DNA of 64,000 bases from Celerinatantimonas yamalensis. GTDB lineage: Bacteria > Pseudomonadota > Gammaproteobacteria > Enterobacterales > Celerinatantimonadaceae. The translations under genes were made by a program, and so were the position numbers. A model generated the notes under the pieces. The model worked only from the letters and a program-made list of their open reading frames with translations, was not told the origin of the DNA and made no database searches. Positions 24,932 to 34,366 of this stretch are shown piece by piece. Each line of letters begins with the position of its first letter. The stretch's first letter is position 1. The stretch is from NCBI RefSeq assembly GCF_046054155.1, contig NZ_JBEQCT010000001.1, forward strand, positions 806,001-870,000, read 5' to 3'.

Positions 24932-26038
24932 TTAGGTAACTGGCATTTTATTCAATTCAGCAACTACCATATCACCAAATTCATCTGTCTTAATCAGTTT
25001 TACATTCTTACCTTTAGCAAGATCTGGTGTGCAATAACCCGCGGCAAAAACTGCTCGCATTGCTTGCCATAAATTATGTGCTTCTTTTTTCATTCCAAAG
25101 CTCATATCTAACATCATGGCAACTGAACCTATCATCGAATATGGATTAGCAATATTTTGCCCAGCAATATCTGGCGCACTCCCATGCGATGGTTCATAGT
25201 ATGATTTTTCTGGTCCCACACAGGCCGACGGCATTAAACCTAATGAACCCAAAATCCCACCGCCTTCGTCACTTAATATATCACCGAACATATTCTCCAT
25301 GACCATCACGTCAAATTGTCCGGGGTTAAGACATAAATATGTAGCGGCTGCATCAACTAATATATGTTTAACTTCAACATCTGGATAATCAACTGCGACT
25401 TCAGAGACGACCTCATTCCATAAGACGCTAGATTTTAGAACATTACTTTTATGAATATTATGGAGGACCTTTTTCCTTGATTGAGCCGTTTCAAAGGCGA
25501 CCGTTACAATGGCTTTAATTTGGTCTTCGTTATATTCAAGCGTTTCTTTAACATAACGCTTACCCTGCTCATTGATACCGGTAACTTTTTCACCAAAATA
25601 AAGCCCACCGACCAATTCACGAATAATCATAAAATCAATGCCATCACCGATAATATCTTCTTTTAGTGGCGAGAAAAATGCCAGTTCTTTTGGTAGATAC
25701 ACAGGACGGAAATTAGCAAAGGTATTATAGCGGCGACGCATTGGCAATAAGGCACCCCGTTCTGGTTGTTCATCAACAGGTATTTTTTGTGACTCTTCGT
25801 GGCTTAAACCAATTGTCCCTTTTAAGATAGCATCAGCTGCATCACAAATTTGCATGGTTTCTTGCGGAAAGGCCTTCCCTGTTTCAAAATAAGCAGCGGC
25901 ACCAAATAAAGCGGGTTGCAACTCAAATTGCACATCGCGATGACGAGCTTCGATTGCTTTCAATACCTTAACCGCTTCACGCATAATCTCTGGACCAATC
26001 CCGTCCCCAGCTAACAATGCAATTTTATACTGATTCAT
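24932..26038 (-). CDS. leuB: 3-isopropylmalate dehydrogenase
   Basis: NAD+-dependent oxidative decarboxylase of leucine biosynthesis; 368 residues. Visible are the N-terminal LLAGDGIGPEIM, the substrate arginines in LLPMRRRYNTFANFRP and RELVGGLYFGE, the catalytic lysine in NIHKSNVL (about 190), the metal aspartates in MENMFGDILSDEG and the NAD loop in YEPSHGSAPDIAGQNIANP. The ATG follows AGGAG by six bases; a TTG two codons upstream is the alternative. It is separated from leuCD and the leuA homologue by 20 kb, unlike the usual leuABCD operon. It ends convergent with the csp gene. Confidence 0.94.
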   Translation of the reverse strand: MNQYKIALLAGDGIGPEIMREAVKVLKAIEARHRDVQFELQPALFGAAAYFETGKAFPQETMQICDAADAILKGTIGLSHEESQKIPVDEQPERGALLPMRRRYNTFANFRPVYLPKELAFFSPLKEDIIGDGIDFMIIRELVGGLYFGEKVTGINEQGKRYVKETLEYNEDQIKAIVTVAFETAQSRKKVLHNIHKSNVLKSSVLWNEVVSEVAVDYPDVEVKHILVDAAATYLCLNPGQFDVMVMENMFGDILSDEGGGILGSLGLMPSACVGPEKSYYEPSHGSAPDIAGQNIANPYSMIGSVAMMLDMSFGMKKEAHNLWQAMRAVFAAGYCTPDLAKGKNVKLIKTDEFGDMVVAELNKMPVT

Positions 26039-26069
26039 TCTCAACTCCTGAAATCTAAGCCCTCGTAGG

Positions 26070-27512
26070 CTAAGTTAGCTTGTGCTCTTTGAGTTTTTTC
26101 GCCACGGCAGTGTGTGATAATCCCAGCTTTTTAGCTAAAGAACGTGTACTCGGATACTGTGGATAATGATAACTCAAGAGCAATCGTTCAAAGTCGTTCA
26201 TCGCTTGATGATAATCCTTATCGAGTAGACCACTTACCATCGGTTCGCTTTTCTGTCGGCGATGCTCATATTGAATATCTCTTACTATCCAGGCTCTTGG
26301 GCCTGTTCTAGCCATAGTATCACGTAACACCTGCAATAGTTGAGCAATATTGCCTGGCCATTGACATTTTTTAAGGAATTGTTGCACAGATTTACTCAAA
26401 GCTAGTGAAGAACGCCCCAAGCTCAAATAATATTCATCCAACCATGCTTGCGCCAACGCGACAATATCATCGGGACGGTTACGTAATGGCGCAATTTCAA
26501 TACACTGACCAATCCCAGAATAAAATAGCTCATTACCAATTTGCTCGATCAACCGCTCGGGGCTGTATTGCGACGTAAAGGTAACCTGTTTGACACTGTT
26601 CAACTGCGCCATGATTCGAGGCAGTTGCTCCGAGGAGAAATTCTCTAATTGATAAACCAACACCATTTCAGGGCGATTGATGGCAATTTCAAGTAACTGT
26701 TCATCTAAAGCGGTGTCATCAATGGGGCCAGCCAATTCCGGCATACTCTCGAGCGAATTTCCTTGTAAATGGTTTAGAAGCTTAGCAGAAAAACGTTTAC
26801 CACTGCCTACTTCACCATAGAGCAGGAGCGGTCTAGGCTGTTGGGCTATCTGCTGCAATTGCTCGATAACTCTGGAATACTCATTAGCCTGAGCAATCAG
26901 TCCAAATGGAGCAAAACTGTCGCGAATACTGGCCAAATCTAAATTAGGGACATATTGTCCCTCCAAACGGAACACCATCAACACACTAGGAAAATGCGAT
27001 AACGACAACTCATCAGCGAGTGGCTCAACAAACGCACGATAAGGCCGTTCGCCTAAGTACACTTCAGCAAACTCTGTACGCCCATTGCCACTCCCCAGCC
27101 AACGACTGATAGAAAAGCCTTTTACAAAGTCAGTGAGAGGTCGCCCCAATAGCTGTTCAAATAAACTCTGACAGGCGAACGCGCTCGCCTGATTAGCATG
27201 CAAAATGAGGCCATTGCGATCAACAAGCAACACAGGGTATATAATTTGGTCCAGCAATAATTGAATTTGGCGATCCCCTAATTCAGATGGGATCATTCCT
27301 ACGACTCGGGCATCCAGAACACTATCTAAACAGCGGATACCGGTTAACAGTTCCTTTAAATCAGCGAAATCTAAATCAGAAATCACAATATAGATAAAGC
27401 CAGACGGATCAGACTCTATCCCATCAATAGAAAGTTGGTACGCTGCCAGTATTTCAAAAATATGGGAAATAACTTCAATACTACAAGGACAGACTATTTC
27501 CAAACATCTCAT
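26070..27512 (-). CDS. tyrR: TyrR-like aromatic amino-acid regulator
   Basis: Transcriptional regulator of aromatic amino-acid biosynthesis and transport. The 480 residues (E. coli 513) show an N-terminal ACT domain (1-75, MRCLEIVCPCSIEVISHI), a PAS domain (about 85-190), a sigma-54-type AAA+ module with Walker A GEVGSGKR (about 235), and a C-terminal Fis-type helix-turn-helix ending STRSLAKKLGLSHTAVAKKLKEHKL. The AAA+ part is short and lacks a sigma-54-contacting GAFTGA loop, as expected for TyrR, which works with sigma-70. It is the last gene of the ycjX-ycjF-phhB-tyrR run, starting 2 bases after phhB. Confidence 0.9.
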   Translation of the reverse strand: MRCLEIVCPCSIEVISHIFEILAAYQLSIDGIESDPSGFIYIVISDLDFADLKELLTGIRCLDSVLDARVVGMIPSELGDRQIQLLLDQIIYPVLLVDRNGLILHANQASAFACQSLFEQLLGRPLTDFVKGFSISRWLGSGNGRTEFAEVYLGERPYRAFVEPLADELSLSHFPSVLMVFRLEGQYVPNLDLASIRDSFAPFGLIAQANEYSRVIEQLQQIAQQPRPLLLYGEVGSGKRFSAKLLNHLQGNSLESMPELAGPIDDTALDEQLLEIAINRPEMVLVYQLENFSSEQLPRIMAQLNSVKQVTFTSQYSPERLIEQIGNELFYSGIGQCIEIAPLRNRPDDIVALAQAWLDEYYLSLGRSSLALSKSVQQFLKKCQWPGNIAQLLQVLRDTMARTGPRAWIVRDIQYEHRRQKSEPMVSGLLDKDYHQAMNDFERLLLSYHYPQYPSTRSLAKKLGLSHTAVAKKLKEHKLT

Positions 27513-27514
27513 AA

Positions 27515-27850
27515 CTATCCTGCACTTCGTTCAGCCAATTCATCACAGCGGGCGGCCATGATGAAATCCATTTCGGTTAAGCCCTGTTGGCGGTATGTCC
27601 ACCAACTTACCTGTACCCATCCCCATTGAATGACCAGTCGTGGATGATGTTTTTCCAATTCTGCGATATTGCCAATTTGGTTAGCCAATAACATCGCATC
27701 AGCAAATTGTTGACACTGATATTTTTTGACTAATCGTGGCGATTCATCAACATGCTGTAGTTGCCAATGGTCAAGGTGAGCCAACAATTGCTCAATCTGC
27801 GTATGGCTTAATACCTTCAGCTTTAAAGGTTGTTCTTTTTTAGTCATCAT
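27515..27850 (-). CDS. phhB: Pterin-4-alpha-carbinolamine dehydratase
   Basis: A 111-residue enzyme that dehydrates 4a-hydroxytetrahydrobiopterin made by phenylalanine hydroxylase, regenerating the pterin cofactor. The conserved core NIAELEKHHPRLVIQWGWVQVSWWTYRQQGLTEMDF is split here into EKHHPRLVIQWGWVQVSWWT and the GLTEMDFIMAARCDELA tail; His-His-Pro is the catalytic centre. The start is taken at MMTKKEQ, with AAGGAG five bases upstream; a longer frame adds 19 residues without support. No phhA (phenylalanine hydroxylase) is in the window. Position directly before tyrR links it to aromatic amino-acid metabolism. Confidence 0.93.
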   Translation of the reverse strand: MMTKKEQPLKLKVLSHTQIEQLLAHLDHWQLQHVDESPRLVKKYQCQQFADAMLLANQIGNIAELEKHHPRLVIQWGWVQVSWWTYRQQGLTEMDFIMAARCDELAERSAG

Positions 27851-27903
27851 GACACTCCTTATCGGTCCTGTATGATCAATATAGCGGATCAGCCCTTCAA
27901 TGA

Positions 27904-28908
27904 TCATCTCTTAGACGTCATGACGACTAAATCTTTTAATAACTGCCGCTGAATTGATGCCAATTTAGGGAGTTGTTGTGATGTAATCGTCAATGGTCGA
28001 CAAACTTGCATACATTTATAACCTAGGCGCGCAGTCAACAATCCTGCACTCAGTCCATCAGCCATACTCGCAGATAACTTACGAGTTAAATTGGTACCTG
28101 TCATTTCAACCCCTAGATCGGCAATAACTTGGCTCGCTCCAGCAAAAGCAATATTACCAAGAATGATTTTCATCAAACTCATCTGCATCATTAATCCGCT
28201 GGGTAATCCATACAATTTGGCCAGTAACCGCATGAGTCGTAAATTACGCCACATCATTAAAGCCATATCTAAACTCGCAAAAGGACTCAGGGCCAACATA
28301 ACGGCCGACTGCGACGAAAACTTTAATATCAATGCCTTGGCGCGCTTATCCTGTTCACTGAGCACTTGTTGCTCAAAAATCGATAAAATTTCTGAGGGCT
28401 CATGATAATTCTGTATCGACTGTTGCCACTGCGTTTGAGAGCAATGCATTGAGCTCGCCATCTTGGCACATTGACGACGAAGCTTTGTGACCGAATATTG
28501 ATTGGTATGTTGCAACCAATCGTGGCTGTGTTTTTGACGCATCGACAAACAAAACACCGCCCACCATTCATAACCGATAGCAATCAACACCACCACGCTT
28601 AACACAACCACACTGATTGCAAATAACTGATTTAACGCAAGGGGCTCATAAATCAATGAATACAGTGAAGTAAATAGTGGCCACAACAAAATGAATAATC
28701 CACTGCTAAAAGCGACTCGCCAGTACCAACGTAGCCGTGAAGGTCCAGTGGATATAATCGGTTCGACGATGGGAGATATCATCTCTTCAGAATATGCTTG
28801 CCAATCGACATTTTCTGACGAAAAGTCACGACGTTGCCCTAACGGTTCATCCACCGATGAGGACGATGACTCTTTATCTGGATAATCTTGGCGTGGGGGA
28901 ACGTTCAT
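27904..28908 (-). CDS. ycjF: Inner-membrane protein YcjF (DUF697/TIGR01620)
   Basis: A 334-residue membrane protein. A charged N-terminal part (1-60) is followed by a pair of hydrophobic helices (about 68-115) and a cytosolic helical region. The C-terminal DUF697-like segment is rich in hydrophobic and glycine residues (ANLRLMRLLAKLYGL, ADGLSAGLLTARLGYKCMQVCRP). YcjF always accompanies the GTPase-like YcjX, here 48 bases upstream, and both belong to the heat-shock/phage-shock-linked ycjXF-tyrR locus of enterobacteria and vibrios. Exact function is not established. ATG with GAGGAG at 6 bases is preferred over the TTG just before it. Confidence 0.88.
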   Translation of the reverse strand: MNVPPRQDYPDKESSSSSVDEPLGQRRDFSSENVDWQAYSEEMISPIVEPIISTGPSRLRWYWRVAFSSGLFILLWPLFTSLYSLIYEPLALNQLFAISVVVLSVVVLIAIGYEWWAVFCLSMRQKHSHDWLQHTNQYSVTKLRRQCAKMASSMHCSQTQWQQSIQNYHEPSEILSIFEQQVLSEQDKRAKALILKFSSQSAVMLALSPFASLDMALMMWRNLRLMRLLAKLYGLPSGLMMQMSLMKIILGNIAFAGASQVIADLGVEMTGTNLTRKLSASMADGLSAGLLTARLGYKCMQVCRPLTITSQQLPKLASIQRQLLKDLVVMTSKR

Positions 28909-28956
28909 CAATTACTCCTCATCATTTAAGTGCTGGGTTATAACTAGTCTGTCGCT

Positions 28957-30306
28957 TCATGACAACTTATCACCAACAAGATACTCTAACAACGCATCCA
29001 TTCGCATATGGGGAAGCAGCTGATTTAAGGGCTTTGAAGGGGGTAAAAATTGCGGAAAATCGAAGTGATGCTGCTGCCAAAATGATGACTCAGGAATACT
29101 ACGAGGAACCCCACCAGGAAACACATTAATCATCTCTCCACTGCTTAGATCACGACCGCGAAGGGCTGACTGACCATGGATACGACCTTGTTCTGTCGCC
29201 ACCACAGCACTGGTAACCATGGTTTGATAAGCGGTGCCGCTAAAGCGGATGCGGTTGACCGCTGGCGCTAACAGTTCATCAAGCAGTAGCGCCAACGCAG
29301 GATATTGGTCAAGTGTCACGCGATCAGCCTGTGAAGCGGCGAACACGACTCTATCAATACGAGGCGAAAAAAGTCGGTTAAATATGTGACGCCGTCCATA
29401 ATGAAAACTCTCGAGTGCTTGGCACAGCGCTTTTTGCATTTGCAATATGGCACCCTCGCCATGGTTAAGTGCGTCGAGCACATCAACCAGCACCACCTGA
29501 CGATCAAATCGACTGAAATAATCTCTATAAAATGGCGCGACCACCTGATCGCGATAATAGTTATAACGCCGTTGTAAAACGCGATAACAGCTATCCTCAG
29601 ATAATTGCTCGGGGTGTTTAACCGGTTGTCCAAACCACGGGAAAAAAGCCAAAACAGGGGCGCCTTTAAGCTCGCCTGGCAATAAAAATCGCCCCGGTTG
29701 CAACCAATATCCCCCCACATCACGGGCGGCAATAAGATAATGCTGGTAATCCTCAGCAATCGCATCTAACGGGTAATCATTGGCTGGCCGAGCCGAATCA
29801 AGCTGACTTAATTGGTTGAACAGTTTTTGTGTGGGTACCGGAGTTAGCGCAAAGGCTTGCTGCATGCTGTCACTCCACTGCTGAAAAGATTGTTCTAATA
29901 AAGGAAGATCCAGCAGCCATTCGCCCGGGTAGTCAAACAAATCTAAATAGAGATCCCGATGATGAAATAATCGCTGGCGAATCGCACCACTGGGTTGATA
30001 GCGGATCACCAGACGAATTTCATTAAGCGTTTCTGTTGCCTGGGGCCATAGTCCCTGCGACAACATCTCTCGTTGTTGGGCATAGGGGAAAGTGGGAATA
30101 TGTAAACTCTCATAGTGTGCCTGTTTACTTCCCATCAAACGCCCACTGGCAGCGACCTGCCACAGAGGGAAAGCACTTGCATCAGCATGTAGTAAAGCAT
30201 CCACCAATGCCGTCATAAACGTTGTCTTGCCGCTTCGGCGTAATCCAGTCACAGCAATACGCAGATATTGGTCACTTCCGCGTTTAAACCACTCGTTACT
30301 CTTCAT
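28957..30306 (-). CDS. ycjX: P-loop NTPase YcjX
   Basis: A 449-residue cytosolic protein of the YcjX/DUF463 family. The Walker A motif GLRRSGKTTFMTALVDALLHAD lies near residue 25, DYPGEWLLDLPLL is a switch-II-like DxPG motif near 125, and SQADRVTLDQYPAL provides an N/TKxD-like base-specific loop. A long insertion between the two halves distinguishes it from translational GTPases. It is the first gene of the ycjXF-phhB-tyrR set. In E. coli ycjXF is a heat-shock and Psp-associated pair, but no psp genes are present here between it and sapB. Confidence 0.9.
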   Translation of the reverse strand: MKSNEWFKRGSDQYLRIAVTGLRRSGKTTFMTALVDALLHADASAFPLWQVAASGRLMGSKQAHYESLHIPTFPYAQQREMLSQGLWPQATETLNEIRLVIRYQPSGAIRQRLFHHRDLYLDLFDYPGEWLLDLPLLEQSFQQWSDSMQQAFALTPVPTQKLFNQLSQLDSARPANDYPLDAIAEDYQHYLIAARDVGGYWLQPGRFLLPGELKGAPVLAFFPWFGQPVKHPEQLSEDSCYRVLQRRYNYYRDQVVAPFYRDYFSRFDRQVVLVDVLDALNHGEGAILQMQKALCQALESFHYGRRHIFNRLFSPRIDRVVFAASQADRVTLDQYPALALLLDELLAPAVNRIRFSGTAYQTMVTSAVVATEQGRIHGQSALRGRDLSSGEMINVFPGGVPRSIPESSFWQQHHFDFPQFLPPSKPLNQLLPHMRMDALLEYLVGDKLS

Positions 30307-30638
30307 CTGCCATGATGATCGCAAATCAATTCTCCGCCTTCACCCCACTAAATGATCATAGTTTAACCGAAAAGGTGGTGTTGAAGAAGCCTTGCTTTTT
30401 TAATTATCTTTATGAAATTTTTACAAATTTTTCTATTTTTTAGAAAAAAATCTTAAAAATGTAGATACAAACAAGAGGAGCCTTTTATAATTCATCCTTT
30501 ATCCATCACCGATATGAGAGGTTTTAGCTCAGAGATGTTAAACTCAGCGGCTTATGATGGAGCCATTAACCACCTCATTATACAGTTATAATGAAATATG
30601 GATGATGTCACCCTATTCACATGAACAGGAAGTAAACG
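30307..30638. other. Divergent intergenic region ycjX/sapB
   Basis: A 332-nt AT-rich gap between divergent ycjX and sapB. In enterobacteria and vibrios sapA and the psp genes lie in or near this place; neither is present as an ORF or visible remnant. A run of A/T tracts at 30420-30470 suggests a promoter region, but no single -35/-10 pair stands out. Confidence 0.45.
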
Positions 30639-31610
30639 ATGCTACGTTACTTCATCAGGCGGATCATGCTATTGCTGATCACCCTGCTAATACTTAATTT
30701 GATTGCATTTTTATTGGATCGTTATCAAGTCGGGGGAATGGTGCCGGTGACCGGCAACCCCATCATACTGTTTGGGCAATTTTTATGGAATAACATACAT
30801 GGCCATTTGGGCGTTTCGCACGTGACGGGTCGCCCCGTTATGCAAGAAATATTACAAGTATTCCCTGCAACTCTGGAACTTTGTTTCTCGGCGTTTATTC
30901 TTTCATTAATCATTGGAATCCCACTTGGAACAATCTCTGGACTGTTTCGTCGACATTGGATCCGTCGAGCCATACTCAGTTTGACCGTGATAGGTTATAG
31001 CATTCCAGTATTTTGGTTAGCTATTCTCTGTATCATGTATTTTTCACTGGAGTTGGGCTGGTTTCCCGTTGCCGGACGTTTTAATCCCTTATTCCCCATT
31101 CCTCATGTGACTGGCTTCGGGATTATTGACGCCTTACTCATGCCGAATGATCAAATGAGTTCTATTGCACTATGGTCGGTGATTCATCACCTAATATTAC
31201 CTGCATTAGTGTTAGCCATTTTGCCAACAACTGAGGTCATTAAGCAGCTTTCAACTGCCATGACAAAGGTTATGCAAGAAAATTATATTAAGGCCGCTGC
31301 GCTAAAAGGCTTATCTAAAACAGAGATCGTACTACGCCATGCACTACGCAATACCTTACCCACTATATTTCCCACTTTGGGGCTTCAATTTGGCAGTGTA
31401 CTGACCATGGCTATGGTCATGGAAATGGTATTTTCATGGCCAGGTATTGGCCGCTGGTTGATCACCGCAGTCTATGAACACGACTACATTGCCATTCGCG
31501 GGGGAATGTTGGTCGTTGCAAGTTTTGTCATTTGCGCCACTATTTTGACCGATCTATTTACCGCGCTCACCTACCCGATACGGCGCAAGGAGATCTATGA
31601 GCAACTCTAA
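30639..31610 (+). CDS. sapB: Peptide ABC transporter permease SapB
   Basis: Inner-membrane permease (323 residues) of the Sap peptide importer, which handles antimicrobial peptides and putrescine/potassium-linked roles. Six hydrophobic segments are visible, with the first at about 10-30. The EAA-like loop ENYIKAAALKGLSKTEIVLRHALRN contacts the ATPase. GGMVPVTGNPIILFGQFLWNNI is close to E. coli SapB. It starts the operon here; the substrate-binding gene sapA, normally in front, is missing. sapC overlaps it by 14 bases. Confidence 0.93.
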   Translation: MLRYFIRRIMLLLITLLILNLIAFLLDRYQVGGMVPVTGNPIILFGQFLWNNIHGHLGVSHVTGRPVMQEILQVFPATLELCFSAFILSLIIGIPLGTISGLFRRHWIRRAILSLTVIGYSIPVFWLAILCIMYFSLELGWFPVAGRFNPLFPIPHVTGFGIIDALLMPNDQMSSIALWSVIHHLILPALVLAILPTTEVIKQLSTAMTKVMQENYIKAAALKGLSKTEIVLRHALRNTLPTIFPTLGLQFGSVLTMAMVMEMVFSWPGIGRWLITAVYEHDYIAIRGGMLVVASFVICATILTDLFTALTYPIRRKEIYEQL

Positions 31611-32484
31611 TATTTTTGCCCAAGAATATATTCCTTCAACCCCAGTTCGGATCTGGCGTAGTTTCAGTAACGACCGTATGGCGATGCTGGGATTATGGGG
31701 CGTAGCACTATTTATCTTACTGTCGATTATTGGCCCACTTATTGTCGGCCATGCGATTGATCAAACTAGTAATCTGCTGCTCTATCCCCCTTACTGGGAT
31801 AATAAAGGGATCATGAACCATTTCCTAGGCACTGATGATTTAGGCCGCGATATGCTCTCTAGGCTTGTCTACGGTACACGCCTAACCTTTGGTGGTGCTT
31901 TAGGCGTTGTTATCGTTGCTTTAATTATCGGGGTACCTATCGGTATATTGGCAGGCGTAACACGGGGCTATAAATCCAGCATTTTGCACCATCTCATGGA
32001 TACAGCCTTATCAATCCCTTCATTGTTGCTTGCGCTGTTATTAGTATCAGTGATGGGCATGGGCTTAAATGTGACATTAATAGCCGTCACATTGGCTCAA
32101 ATTCCCAAGTTTTTACGCTCAACCTACACGGTTGTCGTAGAGCAAATGCAAAAAGAGTACCTGCTAGCCATTAAGCTGGATGGGGCCTCAAATCTACATA
32201 TTCTCAAGTATGGCATTTTGCCTAACATTACTGAGACCATTGTCACGCAAACAACCCGCGCACTATCGTCTGCTATTTTAGATATTACCGCTTTGGGCTT
32301 TATCGGCATTGGCGCCCAGCCGCCACTTCCCGAATGGGGGGCATTACTGGGTGGAAGTCGAGATTTATTGCTGGTTGCACCTTGGACCGTTATTATGCCT
32401 GGAGTGGCGATCATGATCTCAATTATAATGGTCAACTTGGTCGGTGAAGGTCTCCGCCATGCGTTGAATGAAGGGATCGAATAA
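31597..32484 (+). CDS. sapC: Peptide ABC transporter permease SapC
   Basis: Second Sap permease, 295 residues. The N-terminal cytoplasmic piece plus first helix (NDRMAMLGLWGVALFILLS) and HFLGTDDLGRDMLSRLVYGTR are hallmarks of the DppC/OppC/SapC group. The EAA loop is QKEYLLAIKLDGASNLHILKYGILPN. It overlaps sapB by 14 bases and sapD by one. Confidence 0.94.
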   Translation: MSNSNIFAQEYIPSTPVRIWRSFSNDRMAMLGLWGVALFILLSIIGPLIVGHAIDQTSNLLLYPPYWDNKGIMNHFLGTDDLGRDMLSRLVYGTRLTFGGALGVVIVALIIGVPIGILAGVTRGYKSSILHHLMDTALSIPSLLLALLLVSVMGMGLNVTLIAVTLAQIPKFLRSTYTVVVEQMQKEYLLAIKLDGASNLHILKYGILPNITETIVTQTTRALSSAILDITALGFIGIGAQPPLPEWGALLGGSRDLLLVAPWTVIMPGVAIMISIIMVNLVGEGLRHALNEGIE

Positions 32485-33482
32485 TGGCATTATTAGATAT
32501 TCGTAATCTCACCATTGAAATCGAAACACCAACCGGATTGGTTAAAGCGGTCGAGCGCGTCAGTATCACAATGGCTGAAGGTGAGATCAGAGCACTGGTC
32601 GGTGAATCAGGTTCAGGTAAAAGCTTAATTGCCAAAGCAATACTGGGCGTGACCAAACCAACTTGGCGAATTCAAGCCGATCGCATGCGGTTGGGTAAAT
32701 TAGATTTATTAACCCTCACCCCTAAACAACGCCGCGAAATCATGGGTCGCGAAATTGCAATGATTTTTCAAGAACCCGCCAGTTGTCTTGATCCTGCCGA
32801 AAAAGTTGGCGAACAACTGCGTGAAGCGATCCCTTGGAGTTTATTTAAGGGCCATTTTTGGCAACGTATTCATTGGCGTAACCGAGAAGCGCGAAAACTA
32901 CTTCATCGAGTAGGCATTAAAAATCCACACAAAGTGATGCATAGCTATCCCTATCAACTCTCTGATGGCATCTGCCAAAAGATCATGATCGCTATGGCTA
33001 TTGCAGGTCAACCAAGGTTATTAGTGGCTGATGAGCCAACCACTGCGATGGAAACGACCACTGCGATGCAGATCTTACGTCTACTGGACAAACTGAATAA
33101 ACTCAATAACACCGCGATTTTGTTGGTCAGCCACGATTTTCGCACACTAGCCGATTTAACCGATCAGGTCACCGTGCTCTATTGCGGCCAAACTGTGGAA
33201 TCAGGCCAATCCAAGCAGGTTTTAGAAAATCCAAATCATCCTTATACATCGGCCTTAATTGATGCAGTGCCGAATTTTCGAGATGGTTTAATACCTAAAA
33301 GCCGATTGCCATCATTACCTGGAGCGACGCCTTCTTTACAGCATCTGCCTATTGGCTGCCGACTTGGCCCACGTTGCCCACGGGCACAACGAGAGTGTGT
33401 TCAACAGCCGCCACTAAGGCAGTTTAAAGGGCATTATTTCGCCTGCCATTACCCACTCAATTGGGATGAAAACAACGGATGA
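32484..33482 (+). CDS. sapD: Peptide ABC transporter ATPase SapD
   Basis: ATP-binding subunit, 332 residues. Walker A is GESGSGKSLI (about 40). The signature loop is the altered SapD form YQLSDGICQKIMIAMAI in place of LSGGQ, Walker B is LLVADEPTTAME, and the H-loop is LLVSHDF. The C-terminal oligopeptide-transporter extension carries four cysteines in LPIGCRLGPRCPRAQRECV and ACHYP. In E. coli SapD also stimulates Trk potassium uptake. Start and stop overlap its neighbours, as in a coupled operon. Confidence 0.94.
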   Translation: MALLDIRNLTIEIETPTGLVKAVERVSITMAEGEIRALVGESGSGKSLIAKAILGVTKPTWRIQADRMRLGKLDLLTLTPKQRREIMGREIAMIFQEPASCLDPAEKVGEQLREAIPWSLFKGHFWQRIHWRNREARKLLHRVGIKNPHKVMHSYPYQLSDGICQKIMIAMAIAGQPRLLVADEPTTAMETTTAMQILRLLDKLNKLNNTAILLVSHDFRTLADLTDQVTVLYCGQTVESGQSKQVLENPNHPYTSALIDAVPNFRDGLIPKSRLPSLPGATPSLQHLPIGCRLGPRCPRAQRECVQQPPLRQFKGHYFACHYPLNWDENNG

Positions 33483-34258
33483 GTGCTTTATTAGAGATCA
33501 CCAATTTATCGCAGCAGGTCCAAGTTCATAATACCTGGTTTAAACGCCGCAAGATTGAGATCTTAAAATCGATCAATCTCACGCTTAAACAAGGGCATAC
33601 GCTATCACTTATTGGTGAGTCAGGGTCAGGTAAATCGACTCTCGCCCGCTTAATTGCGGGACTTAATCAGCCAACAGAAGGTGAAATCTGTATCAATGGC
33701 GAACCCCTTGAATATGGTGAGCATAGTAAACGCTGTAAGCTGATACGGATGATTTTTCAAGATCCGAATACATCGCTTAATCCTCGTTGCCGTATTGGCC
33801 AAATTTTAGAAGTTCCGCTGGCACTAAATACCTATCTTCAGGAACAACAACGTAAGCAGCGTATTGCATCCACTTTAAAACTGGTTGGATTACTGCCAGA
33901 ACATGCTCAGTACTACCCACAAATGTTAAGTAATGGCCAAAAACAGCGAGTAGCATTGGCACGCGCTTTAATTCTCAATCCAAAAATAGTCGTCGCAGAT
34001 GAAAGTATTTCATCACTTGATGTCTCGGTACGATCTCAGATCATCAACTTATTACTTGAGTTACAAGAGCGGTTTGCACTGAGCTATATCATTGTGTCTA
34101 ATGATTTGGGAATGGTCAGCCATATGAGTGATCAGGTGGCAGTGATGCATCAAGGTGAAATTGTCGAATGGGCAACGACGCAAACATTATTTGAACAACC
34201 TCAGCATGAAATAACGCAGCGGCTGCTCAATGCATATAACACTGAGTTTAAAAAATAA
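33479..34258 (+). CDS. sapF: Peptide ABC transporter ATPase SapF
   Basis: Second ATPase, 259 residues. Walker A is GESGSGKSTLARLIAG (about 42), the signature loop is MLSNGQKQRVALARAL, and Walker B is IVVADESISSLD. Like other SapF proteins it is shorter than SapD and lacks the C-terminal cysteine region. Four-base overlap with sapD. The operon ends here, with fabV starting 108 bases downstream. Confidence 0.93.
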   Translation: MSALLEITNLSQQVQVHNTWFKRRKIEILKSINLTLKQGHTLSLIGESGSGKSTLARLIAGLNQPTEGEICINGEPLEYGEHSKRCKLIRMIFQDPNTSLNPRCRIGQILEVPLALNTYLQEQQRKQRIASTLKLVGLLPEHAQYYPQMLSNGQKQRVALARALILNPKIVVADESISSLDVSVRSQIINLLLELQERFALSYIIVSNDLGMVSHMSDQVAVMHQGEIVEWATTQTLFEQPQHEITQRLLNAYNTEFKK

Positions 34259-34366
34259 GCTCACCATAGAATCTGCGACTGGATTGCAATCAGGTTGTGA
34301 TATTATACCTCAGTTTTACAATCGCCTTATCCGGTTAATAACTGAATAAGCCAAAGGAACCAAATA

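Noticed and set aside
30510..30565. tRNA-like string with a TAGCTCAG D-arm-like element
   Set aside because: No T-loop (GTTCRAnnC), no acceptor-stem pairing and no anticodon arm could be built; it is part of the sapB upstream region.
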